DNA of 64,000 nucleotides from Tomocerus qinae (Eukaryota; Arthropoda; Collembola; Entomobryomorpha; Tomoceridae). The notes beneath the pieces were generated by a model, which saw only the letters and a list, made by a program, of their open reading frames with translations, made no database searches and was not told the DNA's origin. Location of the stretch: contig CM034546.1 in NCBI GenBank assembly GCA_020055645.1, positions 126,377,875 to 126,441,874 of the forward strand. Reading direction: 5' to 3'. Both the position numbers and the translations under genes were made by a program. This document shows positions 13,250 to 24,550 of this stretch, piece after piece; the first letter of the stretch is position 1, and each line of letters starts with the position of its first letter.

Positions 13250-14834
13250 TTTTATAAATTTTCTGCAAACTTTTGACCTACTACTTCCATGTTACCTTTA
13301 CTTACCAATATACAATGATTTCTGTACTTATCTGTATTTGTGTTTTATAGTGATAGTGTTATAGTTGCAATTAACAATGCAGTCAAAATGTACAAAAATA
13401 TTCAAATTACCTATTTTAACTGTAGATGTAAATTAAGTGTTGCCGTTGCCTACTATAACGAATTCTAATGCTGCCATGATAAAAATAGTAGCAACCATAA
13501 AATATTTCTATTTGTTATACATAAGTACATACTATTGATTTAAACTTCCAATGTACTTAATATACTCTTACAATGCCTAAGCATGTATTTATAGTGTTAT
13601 TATAATGAGTGAGAGAGCCTACTCCATTATTTTACTCTTACTTACTCCGCTTTTGATGATCCAACAAAATATATTTACTTAGTAAAAGGAAATAATATGT
13701 TCCCTTGTATTAAAAATAATAAATAAAAGACTAAAGATGTACTCAAGCTCTCGAAGGTGTAGGTATTATCCAAATAAAGTTACTCTTACTGTGTATTGTG
13801 AAATTTTTTAGGTAAAGATCGCAGAGCTCTTCGTTAAGTCTTTTTAATAGATGAGTGCTAGAATTAAAAAAAAAATGTTTTTATACAACCATTAATTTTG
13901 TGTCTAGACTGTCATCCAGTTTGGATTACTAGAATAGTAACTGAACATTTTCTGTAGAATCTTAGAATACAAATACCGAGCACAGCTCGATACTAACATG
14001 AGTATTCAAATAGTATACCTTATTTAAACATTGTATAGAAATAATATTTGAGAATAGTGGACTGGACCTAAATAAAATAAATGTTTTCCAATTTAAGAAG
14101 TATGTAGCTCTATTAACCTATATAAGTATTATCATTATATAAATAGTTTTGTCTTTATAAGTGATGTATGTTTAGTTATGTATATGCAATATTGTCAATA
14201 TGTAGATGATGGAAATCGAGTCTACGAATCTGACTATGTGCAAGGTAGTATTTTAGTCACATTTCTAGAAAGATAGAACTAAACTCTACCTTGTATGCTT
14301 TTGTTATAGCTAAGACAAGTTGTAATATTATATAAACGCATTCATATTTAACAATCATCATTTACATTGACTAAAATCAATTCATCTATAGTCCATACTC
14401 ATAACACTTGTCATAACGCTATTGATTCAGAGAGAGAGAGAAGTAATAGTAAAGGGCAATCCAACATTTCCTTTCTTACAAACACTCTTGATCCAATTTT
14501 CTTCAAGTGTAATTTCCTTGGTCTTCAACATTGATGGTGTCAGAAGTATAATTTTTATATGGTGTCTTTATTTGTAGTCATTTGAGTTCAGAAATAGTAA
14601 TTGACCTTTCAGAACTGAATCTACGACGTGATTTTCTATGTAGATCTGACATACTTTACTGATTTAGTTAATAGAATAACTAACAATTTCATAGTTGAAT
14701 GTCAGAATAGTATTTTTTTCTGCTTTGCTTTTACCCAAACCTAATAAAAAACTAGTTATTGTGATTATTAGTTTATTTTCCAAAAAATGATTGATTTTGA
14801 GTGTTAATTTAGTAAGAATTCACATGATTAGAAA
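13250..14834. other. intergenic, no gene seen
   Basis: 3' UTR of the 8-TM gene (AATAAATAAA near 13727) followed by AT-rich sequence without coding motifs up to the first receptor exon. Confidence 0.4.
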
Positions 14835-17809
14835 ATGGACTGTAGAATAAAGCCATCTACAATAATTCCTCCACCTAATAAAAATAAAGATGAAGATTTT
14901 TCATCCTTGCAGTAAGTTTTGTGTGGCAATATCCATTTTATTTTCTGTATTTCAACGATGAAGTGTAGCATATTTGTTTGAGCGTAGTATTCGCAAGGGT
15001 TTTGCGTAATAAATGCATTTATGAATCGGTTGTCACATGTTTATAGTTCAACGGAGGATCGAGATGACTTTTATAAAAAATTTCGAGGTTATCTAATTCT
15101 GGGACGATTTCTTGGTGTGGTACCCATTCAAAATGTATTTCAGCCAGATGTTAACAAATTGTACATCAGGTACGCCACAATTCTCTTTTCGAATATATTT
15201 TACTATTATCAATATAGGATGCCAAAAATTTATTCACTGTCGAGCATGACTATAAAAAGTTTGCAGACAGAATTTGGCCTTCTTATTACAAATTCCCATT
15301 TTTGTCACTCATTTAGTATAAAAGCTTATTGTTCATTGATTCCTAGTTAATTAATACTTTTACTGAAAACTTGAAATACATTCTTGTGTTAAAATGTGGC
15401 CAGAAAACTAGAATTTAGTGATATTCATTTTATTCATAATAAAAGTGGGCATATGCAATTGTAAAAGTGTTTCAGATATTATTAACTATTTCAGGAAAAC
15501 GGGCTTTGGTTACATTTTTAGTCTGCTGCTAATCACTCTGATATCATTGTGGGCATTTTGTTCCTTGGCGAGGATGACCCAAGTTAAGATGAGCAGTGCA
15601 AAAGATTTGGCATGGGCTGCCTTTCCAGTAATTTATACTTTGTACGGAGTCTTTTGGTAAGTGTCATAATATGTGTTTGTGTTGAAATAATACGTAACAA
15701 TAAACTGGACATCAATGTCGAGGGACTAACAATGTTAAATTGATTATTAACTATATACGATATTATAAAATAAGATAGTACATAAAAAATGAAAAAATGA
15801 TTTAAGCGTCGATTTAAACAAAACAAATATGTATTTCGGCATTTCAAACAGTTACATGTACTTTCTCTGGAATGGTGAGACTTTCATAAGACTTTTTCAA
15901 CGTTGGAATCAACAACCCTTGGTTTTCTTTAAGAAAGATGTTCATTTGCAACGAGATATGATCATAATTTGTATAATTCTGTTTACATCGGCAGTCTTAG
16001 AAAACGGATATCTTCAGGTGCTTCAATTTACAGGTTAAAAATTTGAAATCAGAAATAGCAAAAGTTGAGATAAATTATGAGGTGATGAGGTAAATTAACT
16101 CCTAGATCCTTAACAACGTCTAAATCATTATTTTATTGACACAGATTCAAAAGGGGAAATCCTCAAGCTTAACATTTCAGAAAGTCTTTCACCATTAAAA
16201 ATCTATTACTATGTCGGAAGAAGCGAAGTCTCTGAATTGGTTCCTTATAACCCAGTCGTTACAATTCTTTTATTTATTGGTAATAAGTTCATACTCTACA
16301 CGTGGTTTTACCTGGACGTTTTCATAGTGTTCATTTCAAGAGCATTGTGTCATCAATTCCAATCCTTAATAGAAAAAGGAGAAGAAAAATTATTTAATGG
16401 CAGAGAAAACGGTAATTAATAAATGGCTACATTTTATTCAATTATTATTTTATTTGAAAAACATACGCTAGTAAACGAATATAATAATGAATATGGAATT
16501 TCATCAGCAATTTTAAAGCAGAACTACAGTAAGCAGAGTTTTATTAACCACCGGCTAGTGGGCAAGTGGTTATGGGGCAAAAGTGGCTAGTGGGCGGGCA
16601 AAATGTCAGGTGGCTTGTGCACAAAAGGGGCAAAAGTAAAACTAAGTTTTTAAAAGTAGCACAAAAAACTTTCAAAAGTTTTAGGAATAAAGGAATAAGT
16701 TTTTCTAAAATTTTCTTGCTGAAGTATTTATTCAATTAGCCTGATTGTTTATGTTAAAAGATTTCTAAATTAAGAGAGGAATTTTACCTACAGATGAGAA
16801 TCTCATCTCGAGTCTGATTTAAAGTCACACACAGGGCTTCTCTAAGTTCTCTATACTGAGCAGTATTTAAGTAGTGTGTGAAGAGTGCAGACAGAAGAGT
16901 GGACTTGCACTTGTTCTATGTTTCATTCCAGCATTAGAGTATCATTTTCCATTGTTGTACAGCTACACGTTAAGTAACATCAACGCTTGCAACACCTACC
17001 GAAAAGACTCTGAGGTGTTTATTTCACCTTCCCTGATAGAACAACATTCATTTAATTTCTATTTAGTTTTATTTAATTTAGACAATTTCTAGCATCGTAA
17101 AAATATTTCTGCTGATTCAAAATCAAAATTTATTTTAGATTCTTGGTTATGGAAAACGCTGATGACAGACCACAGGCAGTTATGTCTCATACTTGAAGAA
17201 TTTGCAAATGTGCTATCACCACTTATCTTCTTTTCTTATTCCATGAACACATTTTTCTCATGTCTACAGGTAATATGTATTAATCGATATCTGAACCAAG
17301 ATAAAATTTAATGTTGAATAATTTCCATATTTTTGGTACATATATTTAATAGTGGTACAATGTGTTAACACCATCGAGTTTTGCCAGTTTTGGTAACGGG
17401 TATTATGCAGCATGGGCTATTATCCAACTATCTGTGAAAATGATGATCGTTACAGTGTCGGCTTCTAATCTACAAGAAAATGTTCAAGGGATCGCTAAGG
17501 TTTTTGAGAAATGTCCACAAGTCTGTCAAACACCTGGTGTAAGTACTAATTTAGATTTTCATGGAATTATAACGTTTTAATGGTCTCGTTCAATCATTGT
17601 TGCCCTTAATAATCACTATTTTATTTCTGTTGAGTTTCAGACGGAATATTTTATTATCTTTACAGATTGAACGATTTGAAAGGAAACTTGAATCTGGAAA
17701 GCATTTAGGTTTTCATGGTTTGGGGTGTTTCAGAATCACGAGAAGTTTGCTCCTAAGCAATTTCTACTATATACTTACATTCGGATTATTACTCGGGCTG
17801 AATTCTTAA
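14835..17809 (+). CDS. gustatory-receptor-like 7TM protein 1 (8 exons, 423 aa)
   Basis: Exons: 14835-14911, 15047-15169, 15495-15656, 15852-16033, 16145-16411, 17139-17269, 17353-17538, 17666-17809. All junction phases agree. The start ILGRFLGVVPIQNVF, followed by FQPDVNKLYIR, is the usual first-TM neighbourhood of arthropod gustatory receptors. The end HGLGCFRITRSLLLSNFYYI, then LTFGLLL, is the usual TM7 block. Seven hydrophobic stretches can be placed, and 423 aa is normal for the family. The classical TYhhhhhQF signature is not intact (YILTFGLLLG). Such receptors are ligand-gated cation channels with inverted topology in insects; the ligand cannot be read here. The paralogue at 31420-35392 has the same eight exons and phases. 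Intron 5 carries odd GTGGGCAAG/GGGGCAAAA-rich sequence near 16550-16640. Confidence 0.82.
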
Positions 17810-18030
17810 TAATGCTGGAACATAGACAATATCTTTCATAGGTACACAAATGCGTGGCTGACATTTTTAATACTCTCTTCAAATATATAGTGACACCTTC
17901 AGAAAACTTTCATGAGGGCTCGGCTGGTACCAGAAACCACAAGGTTGTACGACACACTAGAGCCGCATAAAAAACGAAAACTGCGTGTGTGAGTCACACA
18001 CTTTGGTAAAGAAAGTATTAATACGATAAT

Positions 18031-18244
18031 CAGGGAACAAAAAAGTACTCCTTTTTTACAAAAAGGTAAAAAGTACTACTTTTTTATAAAAAGCAGTCCT
18101 TTTTACCTTATTTACATGTAAAGTGGAAGTAAATGGGGCAAACTTCTACATAAAAAAGGTAAAAATGTAAAAAAGGACTACTTTTTCAATATAGTACTCC
18201 TACATTTTTTTTAAAAAGGCAAAAAGGTCCTTTTATGTTCCCTG
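18031..18244. mobile_element. CAGGGAAC hAT-type MITE, copy 2
   Basis: CAGGGAACAAAAAAGTACTC at the left and TTTTATGTTCCCTG at the right. Flanks ACGATAAT and ACGATGGA agree at the first five of eight bases, a decayed target-site duplication. It contains the family core TTTACATGTAAAGTGGAAG. Confidence 0.75.
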
Positions 18245-18312
18245 ACGATGGAACGAACATCGTCTTAAGTTGAACCATGCTATTGCACTATTGCACATGT
18301 TATTATATTCAA

Positions 18313-18480
18313 GGACGTATTGAGGGATGGGCTTTACGGGCTGAAGCCTCCCCCCCCCAAAATCCAAGAAAAATGGAATTTTTTTCTCAAAATAGCAAAA
18401 ATTTCATTTGCCATTTTAGCCCATTTTTGACTCATTTCCTTCAAAAAATGCCAAATGGCAAATGAAATTTTACGCGCGCA
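18313..18480. repeat. dispersed C-tract repeat
   Basis: GGACGTATTGAGGGATGGGC followed by a C9 run and alternating AAAATGG/TTTTTCTC. The reverse complement of 32003-32180 shares the order C-run, ATCCAAxAAA, TTTTTCTCAAAATA and TTTTAGCC, so this is a low-complexity family present in both orientations. Confidence 0.45.
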
Positions 18481-18639
18481 AATATATATACTTAAAATAT
18501 CTATTGGAAATCTAGCCCCCTCCGAAACTCAGTTCTGTATACGTGCTTGATTATATTATATACTAGGTTAATTTGTAATTCTCGGATTTGTATATTTGTA
18601 TCGGATTGTAATTGTATACGGTAGGCTTTTTGATAATTT

Positions 18640-19215
18640 TGGTTTAATTTCAAAGCATTCTTTCCAGAAAAGTGTAGTTTATTATTTTATGTAATATGCC
18701 TCGTGATGGCGCATTTAGGCTTTCCCTACCAGATATACACAAGCAGATTGGCCTAGTATTGAATTTCAAAAGATTTGTACGTCAATATTTGGTTTAATTT
18801 CGAAACATTCTTTCCAGAAGAGTGTATAGTTAACTATGTCAAAAGATTTGTGCCTATGGGCGTGGTTCAAAAACTAATTATTGCTTGTAACTTTAGTTAT
18901 CGGCATTGTAGAACGTCATGATATAGCTCGTTAAGTCAAGTCATCTGGGTAAACAGGTCATTGGAAAAATGCAATAAAAACGAACCATTGGACATGGTTT
19001 ATTTTATGTCAAAAGATTTGTGCGTCAATATTTGGTTTAATTATGAATCATTCATCTCAGAAGAGTGTAGTTCATTATTTTATATCAAAAGATTTTTGCG
19101 TCAGTATTTGGTTTAATTTCGAAATATTCTTCCCAGAAGAGTGAAGCTCATTATTTTATGTAATATGCCTCGCGCTTGCTCATTTAGGCTTTCCCTACCA
19201 GACATACATAGATAC
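18640..19215. repeat. degenerate tandem repeats
   Basis: GGTTTAATTTCGAAACATTC and CAGAAGAGTGTAGTTCATTA recur at about 18640, 18790, 19035 and 19110. TTTAGGCTTTCCCTACCAGA recurs at about 18715 and 19185. Unit order varies, as in a decayed array or nested transposon remnants. Confidence 0.55.
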
Positions 19216-19511
19216 ATAGATATGTTGGTAAATCTATTGCTCTATCTCAAACTGTGGTTATATATTAGAATTATGTTGATTGGATTGTATTTATTGATTG
19301 TATTTTATTTTAATCCCCGTCCGTAGGACGAGTTTATTTATAATTTTGAACAATAATCAGCCCAAAATACATTTCAGCCTTAACATATAGGTAATTCAAA
19401 TCCCACTGATAAAAATTGACATCCATTCAGATACAGACACAAAATTAAAAAAAAATTGTCATTCATAGTTATTTCTTTGTGTACGTATGGGCATTTAAGT
19501 AGGGATTCAAA

Positions 19512-21846
19512 ATGGTTAATACTTATTTTTTCATCCTCGCCTTCTTTGTAAATTGTGGCTTTACTACTGTAAGGATTTCTCGGAATCGAGGTAATGTACC
19601 TACATCAATTCACATAAAATATCCATAATTCAAATTTCTCTACCATTTCACTGACAATTACTGCAGTTAGTAGTATTTTCAAAGTGAAATTTCTTCAAAA
19701 TATTTTAGATAGAACATAAAAGTTAATTATTTTATCAAGATTCTGGACTGTGGGACACATTTGATGGAAAACCGCCGCTATTGATGGCCCACCGTGGGGA
19801 AAAGGTGATGATGCCGGAGCACACGATTGGTGCATATGAAATAGCGTCGATAGAAATGGCAGATTACGTTGAGCCGGACTTGGTTTTGACAAAAGATGGT
19901 CACCTGGTCTGTTTTCACGATTTGACAATAACGGATGGAACAGACGTCAAGAAACATCCGGAATTCCAGCATCTTATGCGCGAGAGTTGGACTGTAGAAT
20001 TGGATGGAAAAAACAAAACTTTTGAAAATGAGTGGTTCATTCAGGATTTTGAATTAGAGGAGTTGAGAAATTTAAGTGTAACTCAGAGTATCGTAGGGAT
20101 TCGACCGCAACTATTCAATGAAATATTCGTGATACCAACGTTTGAGGAATACCTTCAAGTCATTCACAAAATGACATACCAGCAAAAGAGATCTATCGGT
20201 AAGTAGTTAAAGACTGAATGACAAATTTTCATTACGTAATGAATTCTATATATTTCCATTAGAACTATATTTTAAAACCACTGCCAACACAGCATCAGGC
20301 TTACTTAAAATTAACTAACTGAAAAGTATTATCGGTTAATATACACTGCTAGTGAACCCAGCAAAGCAAGATACCTAGCACCCTGGCGGAACTTTCATAT
20401 GCAATCACCTCACCAAATGCATAAAAAATTTCTTTTGGCTAGTTCCTTGTACAAAATTGACATAAATGGTATCCTTGAAACTTGACAGCTAAGCAAACAT
20501 ACCTTAAATCTTGCATATTATACCTTAAATTTAGCATAGTCATTTCTAAAATAATATAATATTTTGTATAATATTGCATTAATAATTTCCAAGTACTGTT
20601 ACATAGTACCGGGTGAGCCAGCATTATGGCATTATAACGTGTAGACGTTATAGCTCCTAAACGGAGGCTGCTACGGAAATGAGGCGAGATCCACAGAGTT
20701 CGGGTTCAGTTCAAAGATAAACTATAAGTAAAATAAGTAAAAGTATATTTATTTTATATTAAGTTGTATTATTACAGAAATAATTTATAAGACTTTGTTG
20801 GTAGAAGGCTGATTTTTTTTGCAAAATGATTTGGCACTCATGACGGTCACTGTACGTTACGTGTACGTAACTGTCCCTATCTAGGTGTAAGTAGACATCC
20901 TCCCCCTACATTAACCTAACCTAGCCTAACTTAATCGATAGACTGTTGATAATGATTATTTAGTAGACCAATTTTTGATGCCCAAGCGTGTTGAAGCGTG
21001 AAATGACGTGAATACTGATAGTTTTAAATTATTTTTACAGGTGTAATTCCAGAAATCAAGCATCCAAAATATCACAACAGAAACAGAACGTCAGAAAATT
21101 ACATGGAAGATAAAGTGTTGAGTGTCCTTAAGGAATATGGGTACGCCATCACAGAAGGGGACGTAGCACGATGTAATTTCACAGCTAAGAACGGGACAGA
21201 GTACCCCATCACATGCAATCAAGTTATCATTCAAAGCTTTGAATTCGACTCTTTGGTGTATTTGAGTACAAAAAGCAATATCGAGTTGCTGATGTTAGCG
21301 GAATCGAGTAACTTAAGGCATTTGACCTTCGACGGAATAAAAGAAGTGGCGGGGGTGGCTCAACATTTCAGTGTGTGGAAGGAGTTGATGTACACTGGAA
21401 TAGAGGCAGAACTTAAGTTTTTCAACATTGAATACGACAAAGACGAAATCGCACGCCTGGGAGGATTTATTCCCGCCAAAGATTTCGTAAAAGAAGCCCA
21501 TCGTTTAGGACTGAAAATGGGGCTCTTCACTATTTACGATTCGCATGAACGTTCATTTCGTGGCTGTACTGTCGCCACGACTGTCGCTTGTGACGGGGAG
21601 GACAAGCAGAAAGAAATGTTTTACTACTTCGAAATGGGAGTCGACAGTCTTTTCGTTGAAAATATTCAGGAGGCCATCGAACTTCGAATGCAGTATAATG
21701 AGATATTGCAACAACGACTTTTGAAAATAGAAGTTGAGACATTGAAGACAGAATTTAAGATGGTACGAAATTCTGTCTCCAATTTATTACCCACCAAATT
21801 CTATTTATTTTCTGTTTGTTTAATCGCTGTTTTTACGTGGATATAG
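19512..21846 (+). CDS. secreted GlpQ-like glycerophosphodiester phosphodiesterase (3 exons, 447 aa)
   Basis: Exons 19512-19590, 19740-20198 and 21041-21846; both introns are phase 1. It hydrolyses glycerophosphodiesters to sn-glycerol 3-phosphate and an alcohol if active. An N-terminal signal peptide is clear (MVNTYFFILAFFVNCGF). Catalytic motifs of the TIM-barrel GDPD fold are present: LLMAHRGEKVMMPEHT (His-Arg and Glu), VEPDLVLTKDGHLVCFHD (metal-binding Glu/Asp and second His), GVIPEIKHPKYHN, then VIIQSFEFDSL and GVDSLFVENIQEA. The order and spacing match bacterial and plant GlpQ-type enzymes more than animal GDE1-type proteins. The last 20 residues are hydrophobic (PTKFYLFSVCLIAVFTW), compatible with a GPI-attachment signal or a tail anchor. 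The acceptor of exon 2 (TTATCAAG) is weak. The stop codon overlaps the target-site duplication of a hAT-like element. Confidence 0.82.
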
Positions 21847-21852
21847 TGGGAG

Positions 21853-23240
21853 CAGTGTACAAAATTTACCACTTTTTAGGCTTTTTTACCATCACAGTGG
21901 TAAAATTGCACTTAATGGTAAAAATGCATTTAATGGTAAAAATGGTAAATTTCAGCGATTTATTAGACAGATTAGTATAAATACACAAGACTTACTAAAA
22001 TATGGGTTTTAAGGTTGAGTATCAGTAATGTTAATTTCCTATCTCAGGAAAGTGAAAATATCTGAAGTAATATTGCACGTACAAGATTTTGGTGACTATT
22101 GTTGGAAAGATTAAACATTTCCCTGGAACTTGTGGCCCTCCGAATTTTCAAAAACAAACCAAGTGGGTCATAATTAGCGTTTCAAAAAATTAAATTTATA
22201 GAAAAAGGGCGCGGAAATTTTCTACGACAATTTTGTGATGTATTTTTATTACAATCAAATAATTTAAAAATCTGAGAGCCACATGTTCCAGACAAATCCT
22301 GGAGGATCAACACAAAATTTACCGAAATGAAATCGGTTGATTATTTTTTGATTTATGTCCACTATTATAAAGGTCTGTAATTTGAAAAAATGTATAAGCA
22401 AAACCATCAGAGAACGACCCACAAATCTAGAGTGGCAGAGTACACAAAACAAGTATGGAACTAGAGTTACAAGTTACAGTGCACACTCAAAACAAACTAG
22501 ATATTTGTTTTCTGTCCTAGTTCCGTCTTTCTTACAGATTTTTGATCCGTTTGAAAATATATCCGGATTCTACAAAAGTATGAATTGTCATCTATCTAAT
22601 CTGTTGTTTGTGTGCGAGGGTAAATGTAATTTTGTGTTGGCGGAATTTGGAGTGCCAAAGGGACTACTTTATACCAAGGAAGGATTTAATTTTTAGCGCA
22701 GAGCAGTTAGCTTTGCTTTTGCTAGCATTGATGTACTTGTGGGAGGAGCTAAACCTCCACTATTAGCCACCCTTAAAGCTTTATTTTCTATAAAATATTT
22801 CCAATTAGCCCTTTAGTTAATCAAAGTAATTCTATTCATTTGGTTGTTCCTCGAAAGGTATAAAAAAATGTTACTAAAACCAAGGTTGCATTTGGTTTCG
22901 CCAATTTAAAATTGATATGAATGCGCCAATTTAATTGCAATTATGTACTATCTCAATCGGCAAATAAGAGCGATTAGTGTCCCCATCGGTTGAATCCAAC
23001 TCTGATTGAATGGACATTTATCAATTTGTGACAACAATTACCAGCTAGCTGCTAAGCTATTTCATACTTTGGCACTCAACTTTATTCAAAATTTAAACAC
23101 GAAATTTAAATGAAACTATTTTTTACCATTTTTACTTATTTATACCACTTACCACTAGTTTTTAGCTGGTGGTATTTAACGTTAAATACCATTAAAAACC
23201 ACTTACCACTGGTAAGTGGTAAATGGTATTTTGTACACTG
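21853..23240. mobile_element. 1388-bp non-autonomous hAT-like element at the GDPD stop codon
   Basis: It starts CAGTGTACAAAATTTACC and ends ATTTTGTACACTG. Exact 8-bp duplications AGTGGGAG flank it at 21845-21852 and 23241-23248. Both ends carry many TGGTAA/TTACCA subterminal repeats, the arrangement bound by hAT transposases. No transposase reading frame is visible inside. The left duplication shares its first two bases with the stop codon TAG of the phosphodiesterase gene. The AATAAA lies on the far side at about 23266. Confidence 0.88.
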
Positions 23241-23264
23241 AGTGGGAGTACTTCAATGTAACCA

Positions 23265-23272
23265 TTAATAAA
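23265..23272 (+). promoter_or_regulatory. displaced poly(A) signal of the GDPD gene
   Basis: TTAATAAAAT lies about 20 nt beyond the right target-site copy. If the insertion is removed, it falls about 25 nt after the stop codon, so it was probably the original polyadenylation signal. Confidence 0.45.
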
Positions 23273-23529
23273 ATACATAATGTACTGAAATTTTTTTCCA
23301 CTTATTGGTCAAGTTTTATTTTATTTTGTATCTTGTCATGCATAACCAGAAAAATAAATATACTTTGTGTATATTACTCTAGGTTGTTAAGTTAGGCTTT
23401 AGATTTAAATAATTTAATTTAGTTATTTACCATTGGAAATGTACGATTTTTAGTAAGTGACTTAAGTAAGTAAGTAACTTAGCAGTTGAATCCTTATGCT
23501 TGATTAGTAGTTGTCCTCACTAAACGAAC

Positions 23530-23900
23530 AATTTCCGTGGTCGACTTGGAAAAATAGGCTGGCTGAAAACTAGGTAGCTAATTAGCTGATTTATAAACGT
23601 TCTTGTGGTCAACTTGGAAGAAAAAGGGCTAGCTGGAAGCTAGCCGGCTATTTAGCTTAATTGGTAAAGTTTCTTTAGGTCGACTTACGAGGAAAACCTA
23701 ACTAAAATCTGGCTCGCTAATCAGCTATTTGTGAAAATTTGCAGTCGAGTAAGGAAGATAAGGCTTCCAGAACGCTGGCTGGCTAATTAGCATATTTGGT
23801 CAACTTGTGGTCGAGTTGTGAAGAAAAGGCTTCCTAAAGGCTAATTGGTTAATTTGGTGGTTCTGTGGTTAGGGTTGGAAAGAAACGGCATGTTAATATT
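23530..23900. repeat. degenerate ~69-bp tandem repeat, about six units
   Basis: The anchor GTGGTCGACTTGGAA and variants recur near 23537, 23605, 23677, 23741, 23808 and 23868, a period of about 69 bp. Each is followed by GGCTGGCT and CTAATTAGCT. Not coding. Confidence 0.6.
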
Positions 23901-23978
23901 TGACTGGGCTGATTGTGGAGGACTAGGAAGCTGAAGAGAGAAGATATATTTATATGTATATTATTTATTTAATTCTAT

Positions 23979-24066
23979 AGCAATTTTACTATATATTATA
24001 ACACTGGGATTAATGCTGGCAATGAATCTAAAATCATTTATGTTTTTAACTATTGCCCAATTAGAG
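23979..24066 (+). pseudogene. relic of a gustatory-receptor last exon
   Basis: An acceptor-like TATAG is followed by CAATTTTACTATATATTATA and CTGGGATTAATGCTGGCAATGAATC. This matches the last exon and 3' UTR of receptor gene 2 (35338-35425) almost base for base, continuing through ACTATTGCCCAATTAGA after the stop position. A net 2-nt insertion in the YYILTLG stretch breaks the frame. Nothing upstream of QFYYI is recognisable. It lies between the two intact receptor genes. Confidence 0.7.
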
Positions 24067-24550
24067 CTGTTCAAGCTGTAATTTTTGAGATTTAAAATAC
24101 ATATAGTTAAACCTGAGAGAGCTTATTTTGCAAAAGGTCCACATATTTATTTCCGTTTAAATAAAAATAAAATAAGTGAAGTTTCATCCTTGATCTGACT
24201 TATTCAGGAACAAACTTCTATAACTTCCACACCTTTAGCTATGATAAATTTTCCATTACTACAAATACGTCATTCTAATCAAACAATTTGTAAATGAATA
24301 ATCGACGACAGGTAGAGAAGCAATGATAACAAAATTGGCATAATTTGTTACTAGGAAACTGTATTTAGTTTATTTTTATTTTTGGACATGATTTTTGGAC
24401 ATAAACACTCAACGTTAACTACCATCATTTAAAAATGTATGAAAATTTTTAGCGTATATGTCGTAAAAGTGAATTTCATCTAATTTTTGGTTTGCTTAAA
24501 TAAAAGTTCTGCTAAAAACTCCATCAAGTAAGAAATTCTTTGCAATAAAA

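Larger units (their letters stand above)
17810..19511. other. intergenic, MITE and degenerate repeats
   Basis: Holds a CAGGGAAC MITE, a C-rich dispersed repeat and decayed tandem units. No exon recognised. Confidence 0.45.
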
